Source: Scilla litardierei (lineage: Eukaryota > Streptophyta > Magnoliopsida > Asparagales > Asparagaceae). From it: 64,000 nt of DNA. Below, piece after piece: positions 49,951-61,100 of the stretch. The position numbers and the translations under genes are program-made. The notes under the pieces are model-generated. The model saw only the letters and a list, made by a program, of their open reading frames with translations. It was not told where the DNA came from and did no database searches. How positions within the stretch are numbered: the first letter of the stretch is position 1; each line of letters begins with the position of its first letter. The stretch spans positions 170,576,807 through 170,640,806 of the forward strand of contig CM061141.1 of the NCBI GenBank assembly GCA_030789695.1, in the 5' to 3' direction.

Positions 49951-51149
49951 TGACCAGCAGCGTGCACAACCTGCAAAATTGAGACTGTTTTGCGCGCTGA
50001 TCAAATATGTCAACATTTATCCAAAATTACTTAGCGCTCACAACCGGCAGAATTGTAACCATTTTGCGCGCTGAGAAAAAAATGTCTACATTTAACTAAA
50101 ATTACTTAGCGCGCATATCCGGCAAAATTGTGACTGTTTTACGCCCTGGGCAAAACTGTCTACATTTACCCAATATTACTCAGCCCGCACAACCGGCAAA
50201 ATTGAGAACGTTTTGCGAGCTGCGCAAAACTGTCTAAATTTTCCCAAAATTTCTCAACGCGCACTACCTGCAAAATTGTTGGTGTTTTGCACGTTGACCA
50301 AAAATATCTATATTTACCGAAAATTACTCAACGTCCACAACCGGCAAAATGGTGACCATTTTGTGCACGGAACAAAAACTGTCTACATTTAACCAAAATT
50401 ACCCAGTACGCACATCCGGCAAAATTGTGACTGTTTGGCGTGCTGAGCAAAAGTGTCTACTTTTACCCAAAATTACAAAATAGTCTACATTTAGTCAAAA
50501 TTACCCAGCTCGCTCATCCGGCAAAATTGTGACCGTTTTGCGTGCTGAGCTAAACTGTCTACATTTAACCAAAATTACCAAGCGTGCACTGCTGGCAAAA
50601 TTGTGACTGTTTTGTGCGCTGCGCAAAAATTGTCCACTTTTACCCAAAATTACCAAGCTTGCAAAACCGGCAAAAATGTGTCCGTTTTGCGCGCTGTGCA
50701 AAAATGTCTACATTTAACCAAAATTACTCAGTGCGCATAGCCGACAAAATTGTGACCGTTTTGCGCGCTGGGCAAACCTGTATACATTTACCCAAAATTA
50801 CCAGTACACACCAGGCAAATTTGTGACTGTTTTGCGCGCAGGGCAAAAATGTCAACATTTATCCAAAATTACTAAGCCCGCTCACAACCGGCAAATTGGT
50901 GATCTTTTTGCGCACGGAGCAAAAACTGTCTACATTTAACCAAAATTACCCAGCGCACATATCTGGCAAAATTGTGACCGTTTTGCCTGCTGAGCAAAAG
51001 TGTCTAAATTTACATAAAATTACAAAATAGTCTACATTTACCCAAAATTAACCAGCGCGCAAAACCGGCAAAATTGTGTCCGTTTTGTGTACTAGCAAAA
51101 CAGTCTATATTTACCCAAAATTACCCAGCGCGCACAGCCGGCAAAATTG

Positions 51150-53600
51150 TGACTGTTTTGCGCGCAATGCAAAAAATTTCAACATTTACCCAAAATTGCG
51201 GTGTGGGCTCAACTGGCAAAAATTGTGACCGTTTTGCGCACTGGGCAAAAATGACATTTACCCAAAATTATACAGCATGCTCACCCGGCAAAATTTTGAC
51301 TGTTTTGCGTCCTTTGCAAAATAGTAGACATTTGCCCAAAATTATCTAGCGCACACCTGGCAAAATTGAGAACGTTTTGCGCGCCGAGCTAAACTGCCTA
51401 CATTTAACCAAAATTACCAAGCGCACACAATCGGCAAAATTGTGACCATTTTGCGCGCTGAGCAAAACTGTCTACATTTTCCAAAAATTACGCAGCGCGC
51501 ACAACCGGCGAAATTATGACAGTTTTGCGCGCTGAGCAAAACTGTCTGCATTTACCTAACATTACACAGTGCGCACAACCGGAAAAAATGTTATCGTTTT
51601 GCGTGCTGAGCAAAACTGTCTACATTTACCCAAAATTACCCAGCGCGCACAACCCGCATCATTGTGACTGTTTTACGCACTAAGTAAATAATGTCCACAT
51701 TTACCCAAAGTGACCCAGCGCGCACAACATGCAAAATAGTGACCGTTTTGCGCGCCGAACAAATATGTCTACATCTACCCAAAGTGACTCAGCGCGCACA
51801 ACCGACAAAATTGTGACTGTTTTGCGCGCTGAGCAAAACTGCCTACAATTTAACCAAAAGTACCTGCGCGCACACTCAGTAAAATTGTGACTGTTTTACG
51901 CGCTGGGCAAAACTGTCTACAATTACCCAAAATTACCACCGCGCACACCCGGCAAAATTGTGAACGTTTTGCACGCTGAGCAAAAATGTCTAGTACCCAA
52001 AATTACCAGCGCCCACACCCGGCGAAATTGTGACCGTTTTGCGCGCTGGGCAAAAATGTCTACATTTACCCAAAATTACCAGCGCCCACAGCATGCGAAA
52101 TTGTGGCTGTTTTCCGCTCTGAGAAAAATGTCAACATTTACCCAAAATTACGCCGCCCACACACCCGGCAAAATTGTGACAGTTTTGCGCGATGAGCATA
52201 ACAGTCTACAATTACCCCAAATTACACAGGGCGAAGAACAGGCGAAATTGTGATAGTTTTGCGCGCTGAGCAGAACTGTCTGCAATTACCCAAAATTACC
52301 CAGCGCGCACAACCTGCAACATTGTGACTGTTTTACGTACTACGTAAATAATGTCCACATTTACCAAACGTGACCCAGCGCGCAGAACCTGCAAAATAGT
52401 GACCGTTTTGCGCGCTGACCAAATATGTCTACATCTACCCAATGTGACTCAGCGCGCATAACCGACAAAATTGTGACTGATTTGCGCGCTGAGCAAAACT
52501 GTCTAGAATTTAACCAAAAGTATCAGCACGCACACTCGGCAAAATTGTGACCGTTTCGCGCGCCGGGCGAAACTGTCTACAATTACCCAAAATTACCAGC
52601 ACGTACACCCGGCAAAATTTTGAACGTTCTGCACGCAGGGCAAAAATGTCTAGTACCCAAAATTACCAGTGCCCACACCTGTCGAAATTGTGACCGTTTT
52701 GCGCGCATGGAAAAAATGTCTATATTTACTTAATATTACACAGGGCGCAGAACCGGCAAAAATGTTACCGTTTTGTGCGCTGGGCAAAACAGTCTACATT
52801 TACCCAAAATTACCCAGCGAACAACCGGCAAAATTGTGACCGTTTTACGTGCTAGGCCAATAATTTTTACATTTACCCAAAGTGACCCAGCGTGCACAAC
52901 CTGCAAAATTGAGACTATTTTGCGCGCTGATCAAACATGTCTACATTTACCCAAAGTGACCCAGCGCGCACTACCGGGAAAATTGTGACCATTTTACGCG
53001 CAGAGCAAAAAAGTCTACATTTAACCAAAATTACTCAGCGCTCAGAGCCGGCAAAATTGTTACCGTTTTACGCGCTGGGCAAAACTATCTACATTCACCC
53101 AAAATTACCAGCGCACACACCCGGCAAAATTGTGACCGTTTTGTGCCCGGAGCAAAAATATCGACATTCACCTGAAATTACTCAGCCTGCACAACCGGTA
53201 AAATAGTGATCGATTTGCGCGCTATCAAAACTGTTTAAATTTTCCCAAAATTCCTCAGCGCACAACCTGCAAACTTGTGACCGTTTTGCCCGTTAACAAA
53301 AAATGTCAACATTTACCCAAAATTACTCAATGCTCACAACCGGCAAAATGGTCACCATTTTACGAGCGGAGCAAAGAATGTCAACATTTAACCAAAATTA
53401 GCCAGCGCGCACATCTGGGAAAATTGTGACAGTTTTTCGTGCAGAGTAAAAGTGTCTACAATTACCTAAAATTACAAAATAGTCTACATTTACCCAAAAT
53501 TACCCAGCGTGCAAAACCGGCAAAAATGTGACCGTTTTGCGTCCTTGCAAAATTGTTTACATTTAACCAAAATTACCCAGCGCTCATAGCCGGTAAAATT
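51150..53600 (+). repeat. Satellite B segmental duplication Q, copy 2
   Basis: Partner of 36660-39090. The alignment ends near 53600, where the first copy enters its tandem 1.57-kb repeat and this copy does not, so the 1.57-kb expansion is specific to copy 1 or was deleted here. Confidence 0.8.
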
Positions 53601-54079
53601 GTGACCGTTTTGCTCGTTGGACAAAACTGTCTACATTTACACAAAATTACCAGCGCACACACCCGACAAAATTGTAACCGTTTTGCGCGCGGAGCAAAAA
53701 TGTCGACAATCACCCGAAATTACTCAGCCCGCATAACCGGCAAAATTGTGACCGTTTTGCGCGCTTAGCAAAAATGTTTAAATTTTCCCAAAATCCTCAG
53801 CGCGCACAACCTGCAAAATTGTGACTGTTTTGCCCGTTGACAAAAAATGTCAACATTTACCCAAAATTACTCAACGCTCAAAACCGGCAAAATGGTGACC
53901 ATATTACGCGCAGAGCAAAGAATGTCAACATTTAACCAAAATTAGAGAGCGCGCACATCCGGCAAAATTGTGACAGTTTTGTGTGCTGAGCAAACGTGTC
54001 TACATTTACCCAAACTTGTGACTGTATTGTGCAACCCCCGACATTGTGACTGTATTGTGCACTACGCAAATAATGTCTA

Positions 54080-55300
54080 CATTTACCCAAAGTGACCCAG
54101 CGTGCACAACCTGCAAAATTGTGACCATTTTGCGCGCTGACCAAATATGTCTACATTTATCCAAAGTGACTCAGTGGGCACAACCGACAAAATTGTGTCC
54201 GCTTTGCGCGCTGAGCAAAACTCAGTGCGCACAACCAACAAAATTGTGACCGCTTTTACCAAAAAAATACCAGCACGCACACCCGGCAAAATTGTGACAG
54301 TTTTGCACGCTGAGCACAACTGTCTACATTTACCCAAAATTACCCAATGCGCACATCCGGCAAAAATGAGACCGTTTTGCGCGTGGGGCAAAACTGTCTA
54401 CATATACCCAAAATTACCCAGCACGCACAACCTGCAAAATTGCGACCGTTTTACGCGCTACTCAAATAATGTCTACATTTACCCAAAGTGACCCAGCGAG
54501 CACAACCTACAAAATTGTGACCGTTTTTGCGCGCTGGCCAAAGATGTCTACATTTACCCAAAGTGACCCAGCGCGCACAACCTGCAAAATTGTGACCCTT
54601 TTACGCGCTGCGCAAAAATGTCAACATTTAACCAAAATTACTCAGCGCGCATAGCCATCAAAATTGTGACTGTTTTGCGTGCTGCCCAAATATGTATACA
54701 TTTGCCCAAAGTAACTCAGCGCGCAACACCGACAAGATTGTGATCGTTTTTCGCTCTGAGCAAAAATGTCTACATTTAACCAAAATTACTCAGTGTGCAT
54801 ATGCGGCAAAATTGTGACCCTTTTGCGCGCTGGACAAAACTGTCTATATTTACCCATAATTACCAGCGCACACACCCGACAAAACTGTGACCTTTTAGCA
54901 CGCTGGGCAAAAATGTCTACATTTACCCAAAATTACCCACGCGCACAACCGGCAAAATTGTGACCGTTTTGCGCGCTGCGCAAAAATGTCAACATTTACC
55001 CAAAATTACTCAGCCTACTCAACCGGCAAAATTGTGACCGTTTTGTGCACTGACCAAAACTGTCTACATTTTCTAAAAATTCTCTCAGCGCGCATAACCG
55101 TCAAAATTGTGACAGTTTTGCGCGCTGAGCAAAACTGTCTACATTTAACCAAAATTAACCAGTGGGCACAACCGGCAAAAATGTGACTGTTTTGTGCGCT
55201 ATGCAAATAATATCTACATTTACCAAAAATTACCCATTGCCCACAACCCGCAAAATTGTTACTCTTTTTGCGCGCTGAGCACCAATGTCTACATTTACCC
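54080..55300 (+). repeat. Satellite B segmental duplication S, copy 2
   Basis: Partner of 48740-49950. It carries a disrupted, shortened set of monomers near 54015-54060 and 54217-54270. Confidence 0.8.
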
Positions 55301-55534
55301 AAAATTGTCACCGTTTTGAGCGCTGAGGAAAAATGTCTACATTTATCCAAAATTACTCAGCGAGCATAGCCGGCAAAATTGTGACCGTTTTGCGCACTGG
55401 GCAAAACTGTCTACATTTGCCCAAAATTACCAGAGTGCTCCACCCGGCAAAATTGTGACCGTTTTGCGCGCTGGACAAAGCTGTCTACATTTAATCAAAA
55501 TAACCAGCGCACAACCGGCAAAATTGTGGCCATT

Positions 55535-58130
55535 ATGCGCGCTGGGCAAAAATGTCGACATTTCCCCAAAATTACTCAGCCTGCACAACCGGCAAAATTG
55601 TCGCAGTTTTTTCCGCTGAGCAAAACTGTCTAAATTTTCCCAAAATTCCTCAACGCGCACAACCTGTAAAATTGTGACCGTTTTACACATTGACAAAAAA
55701 TGTCCACATTTGCCCAAAAATACTCAACGTTCAGAACCGGCAAAATGGTGACCATTTTGCGCGCGGAGCAAAAAATGTCTACGTTTAACCAAACTTACTT
55801 AGCGCGCAGATCCGGCGAAATTGTCACCGTTTTGAGTGCTGGCACGAACGGTACCCCAAGTAAGATACAGTTACCTACCTTTCGTCTCACGAAGCAGAAC
55901 ACCCTCTACAGCTTTCACCAACGAAGGAGGGGAGGGACTATCCAAAGGTAGTGGAGTGGATCCTTCTGATGATCAGATTGCGATACATCTCGCTAGAACG
56001 AGAAGCTAGAAGACGAACTAAACTCGCATGCGTTAAGCATATAGCTAGCCGCCGCCTTCTTTCTGAACCAGGATCAAAGTAAGTCAGCTAGTCATTCTGG
56101 TAGCGATCCGGGAAAGCCAAAAGCAAGCATTGAATAACTTATCTCATTATTATAAATAAATAATTTCCTATTTCCCCGAGACTATACGCTCAAATGCGGA
56201 CAAGCGCAAACAAAGTGTCTACATTTATCCAAAATTACCAAGCGCACACAGTCGGCAAATTGTGACTGTTTTGCACGCTGCGCAAAAAATGTCTACATTT
56301 ACCCAAAATTACCTAGCGTGCACACCCGGCAAAATTGTTCCCGTTTTGCACGTTGTGCAAAAATGTCTACATTTACACAAAATTGCCATGTGTGCACAAC
56401 CGGCAAAAATTGTGACCGTTTTGCGTTCTGGGCAAAAATGTCGACATTTACCCCAGATTATCCAGCGCGCCAACCCGGCAAAATTGTGACTGTTTTGCGC
56501 CTTGAGCAAAACAGTATACTTTTGCCCAAAATTACGCAACGCACACAGCCGGCAAAAGTGAGACAGGTTTGCGCGCTAAGCTAAACTGCCTACATTTGGC
56601 CTAAATTACCCAATGCGCACTGCCGGCAAAATTGTGACCGTTTTGCGGGCTGAGCAAAATTGTCTACATTTTCCAAGCGTGCACAATCGGCAAATTTGTG
56701 ACAGTTTTGTGCGCTGAGCAAAACTGTCTACATTTACCCAAAATTACTCAGTGTGCACAACCGGTAAAAATGTAACTGTTTTGCGTGCTGGGCAAAACTC
56801 TCTACATTTACCTAAAATTACACAGCGCACACAACCCGCAACATTGTGACTGTTTTGCACACTACGGAAATAATGTCTACATTTACCCAAAGTGACCCAG
56901 GGCGCACAAGCTGCAAAATCGTGACCGTTTTGCACGCTGGAAAAAAACTGTCAATAATTAGCCAAAATAACCAGCGCGCACACCCGGCAAAATTGTGACA
57001 GTTTTACGCGCTCGGAAAAAATGTCTACATTTTCCCAAAAATACCAGCGCACATACCCGGCGAAATTGTGACCGTTTTGCGCAGTGTAAAAATGTCCACA
57101 TTTACCCAAAATTGCCATGTGTGCCCAACCGGTAAAAATTGTGACCATTTTCCGCGCTAGCAAAAATGTCGACATTTAGCCAAAAAAATACAACGCACAC
57201 AGCCGGTAAAATTGAGACCGTTTTGCGCCCTACGCAAAACATGATACATTTGCCCAAAATTACGCAACGCGCACAGCCGGCAAAATTGAAACCGTTTTGC
57301 GCGCTGAGCAAAACTGAATACATTTACCCAAAATTACCGAACTTGCACATCCGGCAAAATTGTGACAGTTTTGAGCACTGGGCAAAACAGTCTACTTTTA
57401 CCCAAAATTACCCAGCGCGCACAACCGACAAAATTGTTACCATTTTACGCGCTAATCAAATAATGTCTACCTTTACCCAAAATTACCCAGTGCCCACAAC
57501 CTGCAAAATTGTGACTGTTTTGTGCGCTAAGCACAAATGTCTACATTTACCCAAAGTGACCAAGCGCGCAAAAGCTGTAATATTGTGACCGTTTTGCGCG
57601 CTGACCAAATTTGTCTACATTTACCCAAAATTAATCAGCGCTCACAACCGGGAAAATTGTGACCATTTTGCGTGCTGAGCAAAAATGTCTTCCTTTAACC
57701 AAAATTACTCAGCGCGCATAGCCGGCAAACTTGTGACCGTTTTGCGCGCTGGGCAAAACTGTCTACATTTATCCAAAATTACCAGCGCACATACCAGAAA
57801 AAATTGTGACCGTTTTGCGTGCTGTACAAAAATTTCAACATTTAACCAAAATTACTCAGCCCGCACAACCGGCAAAATTGTGACAGTTTTGCACGCTGAG
57901 CAAAACTGTCTAAATTTTCCCAAAATTCCTCAGCGCGCAAACCTGTAAAATTGTGTCCGTCTTGCACGATAAAAATATCAACATTTACCCAAAATTACTC
58001 AACACTCATAACCGGCAAAATGTTGACCCTTTTGCGCGCGGAGCAAAAAATGTCTACATTTAACCAAAATTACTCAGCGCGCACATCCGGCAAAATTTTG
58101 ACCTTTTTGCGTGCGGAGCAAAAGTGTCTA
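55535..58130 (+). repeat. Satellite B segmental duplication R, copy 2
   Basis: Partner of 41560-44205, with the same insert at the same monomer position. Confidence 0.8.
55843..56210. other. Non-satellite insert in satellite B, copy 2 (unknown origin)
   Basis: About 368 bp, nearly identical to 41867-42276 apart from the missing 44-bp unit and scattered substitutions. It is flanked by the same satellite variants, so the two copies arose by one insertion followed by segmental duplication, not two insertions. Confidence 0.8.
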
Positions 58131-61100
58131 CATTTATCCAAAATTACAAAATAGTCTACAATTACCGAAAATTACCTTGTGAGCACAACCGGTAAAATTG
58201 TGACCGTTTTGCGTGCTTAGTAAAACAGTCTACATTTACCCAAAATTACGAAGCGCGCACAACCGGCAAAATTATGATCGTTTTGTGCGCTATGCAAATA
58301 ATGTCTACATTTACCCCAAATTACCCAGTGCCCACAACCCGCAAAATTGTGACTGCGTGCTGAGCACGAATGTCTACATTTACCCAAAGCGACCCAGCGC
58401 ACACAACCAGCAAAATTGTGATAGTTTTGCGCGCTGACCAAATGTGTCTACATTTACCCAAAATTACACGGAGTTCACAAACGGCAAAATTGTGACCATT
58501 TTGCACGCTGAACAAAAATGTCTACATTTAACCAAAATTACTCAGCGCGCATAGCCGGCAAAATTGAGACTGTTTTACGCACTGGGCAAAACTGTCTACA
58601 TTTACCAAAAATTACCATCTCGCACACAAGGCAAAATTGCGACGGGAAAAAAATGTCTACATTTACTCAAAATTACCAGCGGACACACTTGGGAAAATTG
58701 TGACCGTTTTACGCGCTGCGCAAAAATGTCAACATTTACCCCAAATTAATCAGCCTGCACAACCGGCAAAATTGTGACCGTTTTTAGCGATGACCAAAAC
58801 TGTTTACATTTTCCAAAAATTACCCAGGGCGCAAAACCGGCAAAAATGTGACCGTTTTGCGCGCTAGGTAAAACTGTCTACATTTACCCCAAAATTACCC
58901 AGCGGGCACAACCGGCAAAAATGTAACCGTTTTGCACACTATGCAAATAATGTCTACATTTACCCAAAATTACCCAGTGCCCACAACCCGTAAAATTATG
59001 ACCGTTTTGCGCGCTGAGCACAGATGTCTAAATTTACCCAAAGTGACACAGCGCGCACAACCTGCAAAATTGTGATCGTTTGCGCGATGGGCAAAAATGT
59101 CTATATTTACACAAAATTACCCTGCGCGCACAACCTGCAAAATTGTGACTGTTTTGCGCGCGGAGCAAAAATGTTTACATTTAACCAAAACTACTCAGCC
59201 CACATAGCCGGCAAAATTGTGACCGTTTTGCGCGCTTGGCAAAATTGTCTACATTTACCGAAAATTACTAGCACACACCCGGCAAAATTGTGACCGTTTT
59301 GTGCGCCGAGCAAAAATGTCAACATTTATCCAAAATTACTCAGCCCGCACAACCGGCAAAATTGTGACCGTTTTGCGGCCCGAGCAAAAGTGTCTACATT
59401 TACCCAAAATTACAAAATAGTCTATATTTATCCAAAATTACCCAGCGCGCAAAACCGGAAAAATTATAACCATTTTGCGTACTTAGCAAAACTGTCTACA
59501 TTTACCCAAAATTACACAGCGCGCACAGCCGGCAAAATTGTGACTGTTTTGCGCGCTGCGCAAAAACTGTCTACATTAACCCAAAATTATCCAGCGTGCA
59601 CACCCGACAAAATTGTGACCATTTTGCAAGCTATGCAAAAATGTCTACATTTACCCAAAATTTCTATGTATGCACGACCGGCAAAAATTGTGATCGTTTT
59701 GCGCACTGGGCTAAAATGTCTACGTTTTCCTAAAATTATCCAGCACGCACAGACGGTAAAGGTGTGCGCGCTGAGCTAAACTGCTTACATTTGACCAAAA
59801 TTAACCAACGCGAACAGTCAGCAAAATTTTGACTGTTTTTCACACCGCGCAAAACTGTCTACATTTTCCAAAAATTACCTAGCGCGCACAACCGACAAAA
59901 TTGTGACAGTTTTCCGCGCTGATCAAAAATGTCTGCATTTGGCGAAAATTACACAGTGCGCACAAGCGGAAAAATGTGACCGTTTTGTGTGATGGGCAAA
60001 ACTGTCTACATTTAACCAAAATTACCCAGCGCGCACAACCCGCAAAATTGTGACTGTTTTGGGCACTATGCAAATAATGCATACATTTACCCAAAGTGAC
60101 CCAACGCAATCAACCTTGAAAATTGTGACCGTTTTGCGCGCTGACCAATTATGTCTACATTTACCCAAAGCGACTCAGCACGAACAACCGACAAAATCGT
60201 GACCATTTTGCGCTGAGCAAAAATGTCTACATTTGACCAAAATTACTCAGCGAGCATAGTCGGTAAAATTGTGACCGTTTTGCGCACTAGGCAAAACTGC
60301 CTACATTTACCCAAAATTACCAGCGCGCACACCCGGCAAAATTGTCACCGTTTTACGTGTTGAGCAAAAGTGTCTAAATTTATCCAAAATTACCCAGCGC
60401 ACACAGCCTGCAAAATTGTGATTGTTTTGCGCGCTGCGCAAAAAAGTCTACATTTACCAAAATTATCCAGCGTGCACACCCGGTAAAATTGTTGCCGTTT
60501 TGCGCGCTGTGCAAAAATGTCTACATTTACCTAAATTTTCATGTGTGCACAACCGGCAGCGCACTGGGAAAAAAATGTCAAAATTTACCCAAAATTATCC
60601 ACCGCGCCAAGCCGGCAAAATTGTGACCGTTTTGCGCGCTGAGCAAAACTGCCTAAATTTTGCCAAAATTTCTCAGTGCGCACAATCTGCAAAATTGTGA
60701 CTGTTTTACACGTTGACCAAAAATGTCTACATTTGACCAAAATTACAAACGCTCACAACCGGCAAGATGGTGACCATTTTGCGCGCGGAGCAAAAAAAAT
60801 GTCTACATTTAACCAAATTACTCAGCGCGCACATCCGGCAGAATTGTGACCATTTTGCATGCTGACTAAAAGTGTCTACATTTACCCAAAATTACAAAAT
60901 AGTCTACATTTAACCAAAATTAACCCAGCGCACAACCGGTAAAATTGTGACCGTTTTGCGTGCTAAGCAAAACTGCCTATATTTACCCAAAATTACCCAA
61001 CGCGCACAGCCTGCAAAATTGTGACCCTTTTGCAAGCTGCGAGCAAAAAATGTCTATATTACCCAAAATTACCCAGCGTGCACATCCGGCAATATTGTGA

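Larger units (their letters stand above)
42277..55842 (+). repeat. Satellite B array, segment 2
   Basis: Continuation of the same 73-75 bp satellite, with no other interruption. It contains truncated monomers at AAATTACAAAATAGTC or a variant (about 46360, 48003, 50475, 51027, 53476). Each follows, about 125-132 bp later, a monomer with AAAATGGTGACCATTTT or a close variant (about 46234, 47875, 50347, 50895, 53345), which is a higher-order signature. Confidence 0.95.
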
